Below are positions 1-8,201 of a DNA stretch of 64,000 nt, one piece after another (position 1 is the first letter of the stretch; each line of letters opens with the position of its first letter). Below the pieces are notes generated by a model. It was given only the letters and a program-made list of their open reading frames with translations. It had not been told where the DNA came from and searched no databases. Made by a program: the position numbers and the translations under genes. The stretch comes from Yaniella flava (GTDB taxonomy: Bacteria > Actinomycetota > Actinomycetes > Actinomycetales > Micrococcaceae), in the NCBI RefSeq assembly GCF_039529295.1, contig NZ_BAAAMN010000049.1:150186-214185 (forward strand), read 5' to 3'.

Positions 1-603
1 GTCAATCTCGTCAACATAGATGATGCCTTGTTCAGCTTTCGAGACATCGTTATCTGCGGCTTGGATGAGTTTGAGCAGAATGTTTTCGACATCTTCACCG
101 ACATAGCCGGCTTCGGTCAGCGATGTCGCATCTGCCACGATGAATGGTACATCGAGTTTCCGCGCCAGGGTTTGTGCAAGATATGTTTTGCCGGAGCCAG
201 TCGGCCCGACCAGCATAATATTGGACTTCCCGATTTCGACCTCATCGAGGTGAGAGAAGTCCATGTCGGTGCCGAAAGCTTCACGCATTGAAGATTTGAT
301 GTTGTCCTCAGCGTGAACACGTTTGTAGTGGTTATACACCGCGACAGACAACGCAGACTTGGCACGATGCTGACCGATCACGTATTCATCGAGGTGTGCA
401 TAAATTTCCTGCGGGGTTGGCAGGGTGAATTCGCTACTGTCGGTCACCTCGGCAAGTTCTTCTTCAATAATTTCGTTACACAGCTCGATGCACTCATCAC
501 AAATGTAGACCCCTGGGCCTGCGATGAGTTTTCGCACCTGCTTCTGTGTTTTCCCACAGAAAGAACACTTCAGCAGATCTGCCGATTCTCCGATTCGAGC
601 CAT
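1..603 (-). CDS. clpX: ATP-dependent Clp protease ATP-binding subunit ClpX (partial, C-terminus beyond window)
   Basis: ClpX is the AAA+ unfoldase that feeds substrates to the ClpP1P2 peptidase in the cytoplasm. The first 201 residues are present and run off the left edge. The N-terminal zinc-binding domain is intact (C13, C16, C35, C38), followed by the VIGQ sensor region and Walker A GPTGSGKT at about residues 133-140. The Walker B IIYVDEID lies exactly at the window edge. The start is the ATG at 603 (protein begins MARIGESADLLKCSFCG), as usual for actinobacterial ClpX. It lies 173 nt downstream of clpP2 on the same strand, so it may be cotranscribed or have its own promoter in that gap. 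Identity is certain; only the C-terminal half is unseen. Confidence 0.97.
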   Translation of the reverse strand, partial: MARIGESADLLKCSFCGKTQKQVRKLIAGPGVYICDECIELCNEIIEEELAEVTDSSEFTLPTPQEIYAHLDEYVIGQHRAKSALSVAVYNHYKRVHAEDNIKSSMREAFGTDMDFSHLDEVEIGKSNIMLVGPTGSGKTYLAQTLARKLDVPFIVADATSLTEAGYVGEDVENILLKLIQAADNDVSKAEQGIIYVDEID

Positions 604-776
604 TTCATCTCCTTATGCGCTGTACCAGTCCAGCATAATTGGTTGGGGGCCTATACCCGGGGAGGTTGCTCCAGGCGTGGATAACTTTATCTGGCGTTGT
701 CACCCTGTGAATTCGCGTTTAAGCGAGCGATGGCGCCCCACACCATAGTGCAGGGCGCCATCATCACAATTCGCCG

Positions 777-1427
777 TTACTCGGCATCCTTTTTCCGGGA
801 TTCCAGCACTTCATCAACCAGGCCATAATCCTTGGCTTCAGCAGCCGAAAGGAACTTGTCGCGATCGATATCTTCGCGAATCTGATCGGCGGTCTTATTC
901 GTGTGGTTGGCCAGCGTTTCTTCCATCCAGGTACGGATGCGCAGCAGTTCGTCGGCGTGAATCTGCAGATCCGTCGCTGTGCCGCGGTCACCACCCATCG
1001 ATGGCTGGTGGATGAGCACGCGCGCATTCGGCAGGGCCAGGCGTTTGCCCGGGGTACCTGCAGCGAGGAGTACTGCAGCGGCCGAGGCAGCCTGCCCAAG
1101 AGCGACGGTCTGAATCTCTGGACGGATGAACTGCATGGTGTCATAGATCGCAGTCATTGCAGTAAATGATCCACCCGGTGAGTTGATGTAGAGCGTGATG
1201 TCACGATCTGAGTCCATTGCTTCCAGTACAAGCAACTGGGCCATCACGTCGTCTGCAGATGCATCGTCGACCTGAGTACCCAAGAAGATGATGCGATCTT
1301 CGAATAGACGAGCATACGGGTCCTGGCGTTTGAAGCCATACGGGGTGCGCTCTTCGAACTGGGGCAGAATGTAACGGTTGGAGGGCATCGGGGTTGCCGG
1401 TGTGCCCTGGGGCATATCGTGGTTCAT
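777..1427 (-). CDS. clpP2: ATP-dependent Clp protease proteolytic subunit ClpP2
   Basis: This is the second of two tandem ClpP serine peptidase subunits; in actinobacteria ClpP1 and ClpP2 form a mixed tetradecamer that docks ClpX or ClpC. The protein is 216 residues long. The catalytic triad is visible as S115 in GQAASAAAV, H140 in VLIHQP and D190 in DRDKFLSA. The glycine-rich INSPGGS oxyanion segment is at residues 81-87. The 20-residue N-terminal extension before YILPQFEER suggests processing or an adaptor-facing tail. It lies 53 nt downstream of clpP1 on the same strand. Assignment to P2 rather than P1 follows from the longer N-terminus and from its position next to clpX. Confidence 0.96.
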   Translation of the reverse strand: MNHDMPQGTPATPMPSNRYILPQFEERTPYGFKRQDPYARLFEDRIIFLGTQVDDASADDVMAQLLVLEAMDSDRDITLYINSPGGSFTAMTAIYDTMQFIRPEIQTVALGQAASAAAVLLAAGTPGKRLALPNARVLIHQPSMGGDRGTATDLQIHADELLRIRTWMEETLANHTNKTADQIREDIDRDKFLSAAEAKDYGLVDEVLESRKKDAE

Positions 1428-1480
1428 TTAAGTCTCCTGAAGGAAAATCGTATTCGTATTGGCGACTGGGCTACCGGCTA

Positions 1481-2101
1481 TTATTTGCTGATCCCGCCGC
1501 CACCGACCATGGAAGCCGTTCCGGACGCGATGTAATCAAAGAAGCCGTATTCCAATCCTTCTTCTGCGGTGAACCACTTGTCACGTGCGTTGTCTTCGAG
1601 GATTGTTTCAATGTCCTGACCGGTTTGTTCCGCGGTAATTTGGGACATGACCTGTTTCATGTGCATGATCAACTGCGCCTGGATACGAATATCCGATTCA
1701 GTACCGCCGATGCCGCCCGATGGCTGGTGCATCAATATACGTGCGTGTGGGGTCGCATAACGCTTGCCTTTGGTTCCTGCAGTCAGCAAGAACTGCCCCA
1801 TGGATGCGGCTAGGCCGGTCGCTACGGTGACGACATCATTTGGAATCAGCTGCATGGTGTCATAAATTGCCATGCCCGCGGTGACTGAGCCACCCGGAGA
1901 GTTGATGTAGAGGAAGATATCTGCCTCTGGATCTTCCGCGCTCAATAACAGCATCTGCGATGCAATGGCGTTGGCATTGTCATCACGAACCTCTGATCCA
2001 AGCCAGATGATGCGCTCTTTAAGCAAACGGTTATAGATGTAGTCTTCACGGTTGGCCGGATCTACCGAAGCCATTCGTGGTGCGTTGGACGATTCAGTCA
2101 C
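1481..2101 (-). CDS. clpP1: ATP-dependent Clp protease proteolytic subunit ClpP1
   Basis: This is the first of the paired ClpP subunits, 206 residues long. The triad is S100 in GLAASMGQF, H125 in ILMHQPSGG and D174 in NARDKWFTA. The C-terminus ends with a glycine-rich tail (SMVGGGGISK) that is longer than in E. coli ClpP; this tail region normally contacts the chaperone or lies at the axial surface. It starts with an ATG 185 nt downstream of tig, with a terminator-like hairpin in between, and is followed after 53 nt by clpP2, so clpP1-clpP2 is probably one transcript. The paired arrangement is typical of actinobacteria, where both subunits are usually required. Confidence 0.96.
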   Translation of the reverse strand: MTESSNAPRMASVDPANREDYIYNRLLKERIIWLGSEVRDDNANAIASQMLLLSAEDPEADIFLYINSPGGSVTAGMAIYDTMQLIPNDVVTVATGLAASMGQFLLTAGTKGKRYATPHARILMHQPSGGIGGTESDIRIQAQLIMHMKQVMSQITAEQTGQDIETILEDNARDKWFTAEEGLEYGFFDYIASGTASMVGGGGISK

Positions 2102-2236
2102 GACGTCCTACCTTCCTTCACTGGCGTGATTGGATTAGCAAACTTGTTTCTGTTCAAAGACATTACTTGTCAAAGTACAACTTGAGCAGGGTTGACTCAC
2201 GGTTTTCGCTGAAAGCCACGAACTGCTTTTAAACAG

Positions 2237-2272
2237 CCAAGGTCCACTCCCTAGTATAGGAGCGGACCTTGG
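2237..2272 (-). terminator. Hairpin downstream of tig
   Basis: A 14-bp inverted repeat with one mismatch (arms 2237-2250 and 2259-2272, loop of 8 nt) lies just after the tig stop codon on the minus strand. It is followed by only a weak T-run, so it may attenuate rather than stop transcription into clpP1. Confidence 0.7.
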
Positions 2273-2286
2273 TGTGAGATCAGAAC

Positions 2287-3633
2287 TTAGTTGTTGGTTT
2301 CGTCAACGTCTTCTTCTGATGCAGAGTCTTCTTCGCCTTCTGGGTTCGTGAAGAACGACAGATCAACTTCGTTCCCGTCGGTATCCACGACCTTGGCTTC
2401 TTCAAGTACAGCCGCAAGTGCCTTGCGACGACGAACTTCGCCCATAATCATCGGTACTTGACCCGCCTGGTCCAGCATTTGTGCGAACTGGTTTGGTTCC
2501 ATACCGTATTGGGAAGCGGAGCTCAGAATGTACTCGATGAGTTCAGACTGATCGACCTGAACTTCTTCTTTCTCGGCAATAGTGTCCAACACGACTTCGT
2601 TGATGAACGCTTCGCGGAAGTTCTGCTCTACTTCTTCGCGGTGCTCTTCGGTGTCGTGTTCGTCACCTTCGGCGTGACCCTGCGAGGTAAAGTGCTGTTC
2701 AACTTGTTCGGTCAGCATGCTCTCTGGGACCGGAACCTCAACGAGCTTCAGCAGTTCCTCAAGAGCCTTTTCGCGTGCTTCCACGCCCTGATTGGTTTTG
2801 GACTCTTCTTCAGCTTGGTTCTTCAAGTCAGCTTTGAGCTCATCGATGGTATCGAACTCGGAAGCCAGCTGCGCAAAGTCATCATCGGCTTCTGGCAGTT
2901 CACGTTCTTTAACGGCTTCCAGGACGACTTTGACAGTTGCGGTCTCACCGGAGTGCTCGCCACCAGCAAGGGTACTTTCAAAGACTGCATCTTCGCCGGC
3001 TGAAAGCCCCTCGAGTGCTTCGTCCATTCCGTCAAGCATGGAGCCGGAGCCAACTTCGTAGGACAGACCTTCGGCGGTATCGACTTCTTCTTCGTCAATG
3101 GTGGCAGTCATGCCAATGGTGACGTTGTCACCTGTAGCTGCTGGACGATCGACGTCGACCAGAGTGGCGAAGCGTTCGCGCAATTCATCAAGAACTTTTT
3201 GTTCTTGCTCTGCAGTCACGGTGATTGGATCAACGGTGACGTTGAGGCCCTTGTAGTCAGGCAGTTCAATCGTGGGGCGAATATCGAACTCGGTATTGAA
3301 CTTCAGCGGAGCTTCTGCTTCGCCATCATTGCCAGGAACAGAAGTGACATCGACTTCTGGACGAGTCAGTGGTGCAAGATCCTGCTCACGCAGTGCTTCT
3401 TGGAAGAATGAATCAAGGTTGTCATTGACTGCGTTTTCGATCACAAAACCACGGCCAACACGCTGGTCGATCAGTTGTGCTGGAACTTTGCCCTTACGGA
3501 AGCCAGGAACCTGGATCTGGTCAGCAAGTGATTTGTAAGTGGCATCGATACGCGGTTTAAGTTCTTCAAAAGGAACCTCAACCTCGAGTTTGACCCGTGT
3601 TGGGGCGAGGTTTTCAACGGTGGATTGGACCAC
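2287..3633 (-). CDS. tig: Trigger factor, ribosome-associated chaperone and peptidyl-prolyl isomerase
   Basis: Trigger factor binds the ribosome exit tunnel and shields nascent chains. The 448-residue protein has the N-terminal ribosome-binding domain with the signature GFRKGKVPAQLIDQRVG at about residues 44-60, a central FKBP-type PPIase domain from about 150 to 245 (TGDNVTIGM to AVKERELPE), and the helical C-terminal chaperone domain. The C-terminal tail beyond about residue 425 is very acidic (EGEEDSASEEDVDETNN), as is common in actinobacterial trigger factors. The gene precedes clpP1-clpP2-clpX on the same strand, which is the standard bacterial arrangement linking folding to proteolysis. 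The start ATG at 3633 gives the conserved MVQSTVENL opening. Confidence 0.97.
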   Translation of the reverse strand: MVQSTVENLAPTRVKLEVEVPFEELKPRIDATYKSLADQIQVPGFRKGKVPAQLIDQRVGRGFVIENAVNDNLDSFFQEALREQDLAPLTRPEVDVTSVPGNDGEAEAPLKFNTEFDIRPTIELPDYKGLNVTVDPITVTAEQEQKVLDELRERFATLVDVDRPAATGDNVTIGMTATIDEEEVDTAEGLSYEVGSGSMLDGMDEALEGLSAGEDAVFESTLAGGEHSGETATVKVVLEAVKERELPEADDDFAQLASEFDTIDELKADLKNQAEEESKTNQGVEAREKALEELLKLVEVPVPESMLTEQVEQHFTSQGHAEGDEHDTEEHREEVEQNFREAFINEVVLDTIAEKEEVQVDQSELIEYILSSASQYGMEPNQFAQMLDQAGQVPMIMGEVRRRKALAAVLEEAKVVDTDGNEVDLSFFTNPEGEEDSASEEDVDETNN

Positions 3634-3718
3634 GTAGGACTCCTGGGTTCTAATCGGAATATTTTATGGTTTCGGTACTGGCCGAATCACATACTATGCT
3701 TCCGACAGCACCATGCAG

Positions 3719-3792
3719 TCGGGACGACAGGATTTGAACCTGCGACCTCACGCTCCCAAAGCGCGCGCTCTACCAAGCTGAGCTACGTCCCG
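3719..3792 (-). tRNA. tRNA-Pro (anticodon TGG)
   Basis: Read on the minus strand, the 74-nt gene folds as a full cloverleaf: acceptor CGGGACG pairs with CGTCCCG, the D arm contains GTAGCTCAGCTTGGTAGAGC, the anticodon loop TTTGGGA gives TGG, and the T loop is TTCAAAT. The discriminator is A and no CCA is encoded. Confidence 0.95.
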
Positions 3793-4095
3793 CGATCAGG
3801 TCTATGACCTGCTGGATTACCCGCCATTGAAGTCTTACCCCTGTAGCGGCTCGCACCATGGCGCCGAGAGATAACTATAGGACAAAGGTTTCCGAAAGTC
3901 CAAATCGAAGTAAGGCTTTTCTCGAAACTCCGCCAAAAGTGACGCGACCGCACCATTCTAGTCGATAAAAGTGACCTTGCACATACCCGAACTCGTGGAC
4001 ACTGAGGCCCCACACTCCGGCGGGCAGTGGATCGCCCATTGAACCCAGTGTGAACAATGCTGAGAAATGCATCATGTCGTTTTTACATCCGGGAT
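3793..4095. other. Noncoding spacer between tRNA-Pro and tRNA-Gly
   Basis: This stretch of about 300 nt contains no convincing gene on either strand. Short open frames are present but have no recognisable domains and overlap in several frames. It presumably carries the tRNA-Pro promoter (minus strand), but I could not pick out an unambiguous -35/-10 pair. Confidence 0.5.
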
Positions 4096-4134
4096 GAAAA
4101 AAGCTCCGATTCTACATGCGCAAGAATCAGAGCT
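4096..4134 (-). terminator. Rho-independent terminator after tRNA-Gly
   Basis: On the minus strand two 12-nt arms (4123-4134 and 4102-4113) pair perfectly apart from one G-U wobble across a 9-nt loop and are followed directly by six T residues. It ends the tRNA-Gly transcript. Confidence 0.9.
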
Positions 4135-4137
4135 TCG

Positions 4138-4208
4138 AGCGGATGACGAGAATCGAACTCGCACTATCTGCTTGGAAGGCAGAGGCTCTACCATTGAGCT
4201 ACATCCGC
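4138..4208 (-). tRNA. tRNA-Gly (anticodon TCC)
   Basis: Minus-strand cloverleaf of 71 nt: acceptor GCGGATG pairs with CATCCGC, the D arm is GTAGCTCAATGGTAGAGC, the anticodon loop CTTCCAA gives TCC, and the T loop is TTCGATT. The discriminator is T (U), as expected for bacterial tRNA-Gly. No CCA is encoded. Confidence 0.95.
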
Positions 4209-4497
4209 GTGCCGGTGGGCAACGAAAACAACGATATCCCAAATCTGTCTTGCGTGCAAAATTGGCACATAGATTTCGACCGGGCGAACCACCGGTGAAC
4301 TTAGTCAAGGAATTTTCCAAGAAATAAACAGGTTCACATGTTGCGAGCGTTCATTTTCGCTGCGCAATCCTCTAGTATGAGAGGGCACAAAACATGCGCT
4401 ACGTGAACTGCATTGCAGACATCTTTGGGACAGCGCGGGTGCAAATTCACGAACACTCAAATGACACTGAACAATTAAATTCAAGGACATTAAATAC

Positions 4498-4803
4498 ATG
4501 TTTGAAGCAAAGACTCTAGACCACCGAAATGTAGGTCAGACGTTAATCTACCGTGGTGGCCAGTCGGTAGCGGTTATCCAGGCCATCCACCATTATCCAG
4601 AAAAAGGCAGCGTCGACGTTGTCACTCCTGAAGAAGTCGTGACGTATCAGCAGACAGACTGGGTCAATACGACGTTGTCACCAGAACTCAATATGATTCG
4701 TGTGGTCTATAAATCCTGGATTGAACGCGATGCAACACTGACCGAATCTGATCTCAACGACCTCTTCACGAAGTTTACGCGCGATAATGGCACAAGCTTC
4801 TAG
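4498..4803 (+). CDS. Small conserved-looking protein of unknown function
   Basis: I do not recognise this 101-residue protein. It has no signal peptide or membrane segment and reads as a soluble mixed alpha/beta protein: an N-terminal half rich in beta-type residues (VGQTLIYRGGQSVAVIQAIH, then VDVVTPEEVVTY) and a C-terminal half that looks helical (ESDLNDLFTKFTRDNG). The start ATG at 4498 has an AAGGA ribosome site about 10 nt upstream. A TAGTAT -10-like box is at about 4372. Its last codons overlap by 4 nt the 3' end of the decayed M23 gene on the opposite strand. It is probably a real gene because the start context is good and the frame is free of rare codons, but no function can be inferred. 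Confidence 0.7.
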   Translation: MFEAKTLDHRNVGQTLIYRGGQSVAVIQAIHHYPEKGSVDVVTPEEVVTYQQTDWVNTTLSPELNMIRVVYKSWIERDATLTESDLNDLFTKFTRDNGTSF

Positions 4804-5410
4804 TTCGAGTCGCGTTCGGTCGTCATGACCTGCCCGTTGCGCGGCAGCGTATCGAGCACTTCTGGTTGGTTATCGAGTGTGATCGAGGCAAATGCCAGGG
4901 GCATGCCGATGGCGGTCAATATCGAAGCGCGGTCCATGAGCTGAGCGTGGACGTGTGGTTCACTGCTGTTGCCTGAATTTCCGCATCGGCCAATGAGCTG
5001 TCCTGCCATTACAGTGTCACCATTTTGCACCTGCAGGGATCCTTGCTGCAGATGTGCCAGCACCGCGTAGACACCGTTGTCCCCACGAAGTACCACGTGA
5101 TTGCCCAGAATAAATCCTGGGCCGCCCAATTCCCAAAAGGCCCCTTCAAACATCTGCGGCTCGTCGCATCCCTGGACCATCACCAAATTGCGGACACTGC
5201 TGGTCGGTCGGTTCGTAGACCAAATCGATGGCATAGGTTTGCCCGTAGGCTCGCACACCGTGGCTCGGAATTTTTGACGCTGGACTAATGGGCGCAAGCC
5301 ACCACCTGTGGCAGCACTGGATCAAATAATGCGAATCCCACAAGAATCACCCCGGCTACGGCAAGCATGATACTCCGCATGCGATAGACAAAGCGGAATA
5401 CATGTTTCAT
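4800..5410 (-). pseudogene. M23-family peptidase, decayed (frameshift plus internal deletion)
   Basis: This was a cell-wall metallopeptidase of the M23 (lysostaphin-like) fold. Its pieces lie in three frames. The first frame starts with the ATG at 5410 and encodes a membrane anchor (MKHVFRFVYRMRSIMLAVAG and on) that stops at 5285. A second frame supplies the first zinc-ligand block SHGVRAYGQTYAIDLVYEP and stops at about 5150. The third frame supplies WELGGPGFILGNHVVL and the HxH block EPHVHAQ and runs to 4800. Both ligand blocks (His, Asp and HxH) survive but cannot be joined in one frame. Between RRAAD and MFEGAFWELGG roughly 30 residues expected from relatives are missing. It sits 21 nt after a response-regulator gene. 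Sequencing error could explain one shift but not the deletion. Confidence 0.82.
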
Positions 5411-5431
5411 AGACGATCTCTCCGCGGATTT

Positions 5432-6118
5432 TTAGGAACTGGCCTCGCCGGGTGTGACAAGTCCGGATTCATAGGCGGTGACGACAATTTGCACACGATC
5501 ACGCAACTCAAGTTTGCTCAGTATTCGAGAGACGTGGGTTTTGACGGTCTGCTCGGCAAGAAACAGTTGCGTTGCAATCTCGGCGTTGGAATGACCGCGC
5601 GCCACCAAACGTGCCACATCGAGCTCGCGCTGAGTTAACACTGCCTGAAGCGCTGCGGAGGTTTGTGGTGCTGCTGGCCGGGATACGTAATCGGAGATGA
5701 GCGTTCGAGTGATTTGGGGCGACAGTAGCGCTTCGCCTGCTGCCACTACCCGAACCGCATGGACGAGCTCTTCCGGGGCGGCGTCCTTTAAGAGAAACCC
5801 ACTGGCACCGGCACGGAGCGCAGAGAACACATACTCATCGGCGTCGAACGTCGTCAACATGAGAATTTTTGGCACATCACCCGGGGTATCTAACACCAGC
5901 CGAGTTGCTTCCAGCCCGTTGACTTTCGGCATCCGAATGTCCATCAGCACCACATCCGGCGCGGTACGTTCCACGACCTCGACTATGCCGGCTCCATCTT
6001 CCGCGGTGCCAACCACCGAAAGACCTTCCTGGGCATCCAGGAGGGCGGCGAAGCCCGCTCGGATCATCGACTGGTCATCAACGATGAGGATGCGCACATC
6101 AGATTGTATTTCGGACAC
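5432..6118 (-). CDS. LuxR/NarL-family response regulator, partner of the adjacent histidine kinase
   Basis: The protein of 228 residues has an N-terminal receiver domain (acidic pocket DD at 14-15, phosphoacceptor D60 in DVVLMDIRMPK, conserved T and K further on) and a C-terminal LuxR-type helix-turn-helix (LTQRELDVARLVARGHSNAEIA, then EQTVKTHVSRILSKL). It is a DNA-binding transcription factor activated by phosphorylation. It starts with GTG at 6118; a TAGGTT box close upstream suggests a leaderless message. It is divergent from the kinase gene at 6214, so both probably share a regulated intergenic promoter of about 95 nt. The decayed M23 gene follows in the same direction and was probably once in its operon. 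Confidence 0.93.
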   Translation of the reverse strand: MSEIQSDVRILIVDDQSMIRAGFAALLDAQEGLSVVGTAEDGAGIVEVVERTAPDVVLMDIRMPKVNGLEATRLVLDTPGDVPKILMLTTFDADEYVFSALRAGASGFLLKDAAPEELVHAVRVVAAGEALLSPQITRTLISDYVSRPAAPQTSAALQAVLTQRELDVARLVARGHSNAEIATQLFLAEQTVKTHVSRILSKLELRDRVQIVVTAYESGLVTPGEASS

Positions 6119-6200
6119 GTCTCAAACCTACCCCAAAAGTATCGGCTAAATCATCGCAGGTTCACCCCGCAGTTCGATGCTTCCTGGAGATGATTGGCTC

Positions 6201-6216
6201 TAGACTTGCCAGCATG
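6201..6216 (+). promoter_or_regulatory. Leaderless promoter of the histidine kinase gene
   Basis: TAGACT (6201-6206) is followed after 7 nt by the ATG at 6214. This -10 to start-codon spacing leaves no room for a ribosome site and favours 6214 over the in-frame ATG at 6190, which lies upstream of the -10 box. Confidence 0.6.
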
Positions 6217-8115
6217 CACAGCACCGCAACCCATCATGCAGCACAGCCGAGTGGTCGACATTTCTTCCGCCAGCTCGGCCGAAACTTTCTGTATGTGCTC
6301 ACTGGCATGCCTATCGCACTGTTCAGTTTTTCCCTGCTGCTGAGTCTGACGGTCGCCTCGCTCGCCACCATGGTGATCTGGGTGGGCATTTTGTTACTCC
6401 CCTTGACCCTGCTCATCGCCTCAGCATTCGCGGCACTGTCCAGGGCTCGGTTGAAGTGGTGGGGCGGCACGACCGAACTTGTCTCCTACCGTCCACTGGG
6501 CCCAGGGGTGCTTGGCAAACTGCCGGTCATTACTGAACCGCGGCGCTGGTTGGATCTGTTTTTTGAAACGCTCATTACCTTCCCGTTACGCGTCACCAAT
6601 GTTGTCCTCGCGGTAACGTGGACGATTGCTGGCCTCGGCGGTATGACGTACTTCTTCTGGTCGGTTTTCATCCCCGGTGAGCGCGCTTTTATTCAGCTGT
6701 TGCAGACCCTCGTTCCTGCCATCGTGCCACCGGGCAACACCGCTCAGTATGTTGTGGATGCTGCCGTTGCGGTTGCACTGGGAGTGTTTTTCCTCGTCAC
6801 CCTGTCGCCGCTCGTCAACGGGTTGGCGTCCTTCGATGCGTGGCTTACCAGAGCGTTATTAGGAGGCCGTCACAACCCCGCCGCCACGGGTGCTCCGGGA
6901 GACGACACTGTCGCAGTGGAAGCCGAGGGACAGGAATCGTTCAGCGCAACGGCTTGGTCTTGGACCGGTGCGATTTTCGCCTCGGTCGTGCTCCTGGCGG
7001 TCGGCTGGCCCGTGGTCGCGGTGATCTATTCGATCAACGCGGCAGTGGTCATGGGCTTGGCCATCATGCACTGTGGAGCCATCGTGATGACGTTACGTTG
7101 GACGTGGCCCGGTCTCATCGTCGCGACGGTCGCTTCGGGAGCGTTCATGCTCGTGACTGCCTCTGCGGGTGTGGCAGTGTGGCCCTGGCCCGTCACCGTG
7201 TTCTTAACACAGTGTGCGGTGCTGATCGTAGCGGGCATGGTCCGTCCCTGGTATTACGCGGTGTCGGGTTGGTCCGCCAGCGTCATCCTCACCATCGTCG
7301 GGCTGCTGACGGTGGCACCGCAGCTGCCTGCCGGGGCGATGGCGAATAGCATCGTGTTTGTGTCAGTCAGCGCCGGCGTCGTGGTCGCTGCCACGTTGAG
7401 CAGAATGTGGATCCGCAATGCCGGCCGTCTCAAAGCAGCTGAACGAACCAGCGCCATGCAGGACCGGCGCAGCAAAGAACTCACTGAACGTAACCGGATT
7501 GCGCGCGAACTACACGATGTTGTCGCCCACAGCATGTCGGTGATCAGTGTGCAGGCGGCAACCGCACAGTATCGGAATCCGGGCATTGATGAGCGGTCGC
7601 AGCGTGAGTTCGACGAAATTGCCAGCTCCTCGCGACAAGCGCTGGCCGAGATGCGGATGCTGCTGAGTATTCTTCGCAATGAAGACGACCCACCGACCGT
7701 ACCTACCCCGGGGCTGGCAGATATCGACGCATTGATCGATGCCACGCGGGTTTCGGGGACGGCCATTCATTATCGCGGACTTGGCGCCGCTGATGAGGCT
7801 GTGGTCGGTCACGTCGCGCCGGCAACTGGCTTAGCGGCCTATCGCACCGTACAAGAAGCGCTCAGTAATGCGCTGCGCCATGCACCAGGCACACAGGTCG
7901 ACGTCGCACTAGAAGTGGCCGCAGGACGCGACGATACCCACTGGATTCACATCGCGGTCACCAACGGGCCGCCCCCACAGGACATCGTCGAGACACCCGG
8001 TTCAGGTCTCGGGCTAGCTGGCATCCGCGAACGAACGGCAGCCGTCGGCGGCACGTGTGAAGCCGGGCCCACTCCAGCAGGCGGCTTTGCAGTCTATGCG
8101 AACCTTCCGTTGTGA
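6214..8115 (+). CDS. Multi-pass membrane sensor histidine kinase (HisKA_3 type, putative-sensor domain)
   Basis: From the ATG at 6214 the protein has 633 residues. The N-terminal part (LTGMPIALFSFSLLLSLTVA, LPLTLLIASAF, later FWSVFIPGE) matches the putative sensor domain found in many actinobacterial NarL-type kinases, with four to five membrane helices. A second hydrophobic block of about five more helices follows (about residues 235-400), so roughly ten helices precede the catalytic part. The dimerisation box RNRIARELHDVVAHS carries phosphoacceptor H434 and the ATPase domain ends with the G-box GSGLGLAGIRERT. It is divergent from its response regulator and is followed after 86 nt by a desaturase gene in the same direction. 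The ligand is unknown; membrane-state sensing is an inference from the neighbourhood. Confidence 0.92.
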   Translation: MHSTATHHAAQPSGRHFFRQLGRNFLYVLTGMPIALFSFSLLLSLTVASLATMVIWVGILLLPLTLLIASAFAALSRARLKWWGGTTELVSYRPLGPGVLGKLPVITEPRRWLDLFFETLITFPLRVTNVVLAVTWTIAGLGGMTYFFWSVFIPGERAFIQLLQTLVPAIVPPGNTAQYVVDAAVAVALGVFFLVTLSPLVNGLASFDAWLTRALLGGRHNPAATGAPGDDTVAVEAEGQESFSATAWSWTGAIFASVVLLAVGWPVVAVIYSINAAVVMGLAIMHCGAIVMTLRWTWPGLIVATVASGAFMLVTASAGVAVWPWPVTVFLTQCAVLIVAGMVRPWYYAVSGWSASVILTIVGLLTVAPQLPAGAMANSIVFVSVSAGVVVAATLSRMWIRNAGRLKAAERTSAMQDRRSKELTERNRIARELHDVVAHSMSVISVQAATAQYRNPGIDERSQREFDEIASSSRQALAEMRMLLSILRNEDDPPTVPTPGLADIDALIDATRVSGTAIHYRGLGAADEAVVGHVAPATGLAAYRTVQEALSNALRHAPGTQVDVALEVAAGRDDTHWIHIAVTNGPPPQDIVETPGSGLGLAGIRERTAAVGGTCEAGPTPAGGFAVYANLPL

Positions 8116-8201
8116 CGATTGGGACCCCATACCCCAGTAGGGGGTCAGAATGGCTCTGACGGGTGATGTGCCAGGTCAGGCCGGTACATAGTCTGAAGGG
8201 T

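Noticed and set aside
3625..3807. Short frame over tRNA-Pro with a protein-like segment
   Set aside because: This is the usual false protein that arises from translating a tRNA; the cloverleaf explains the sequence. The same applies to frames at 4116-4298, 29200-29448 and 36393-36596.
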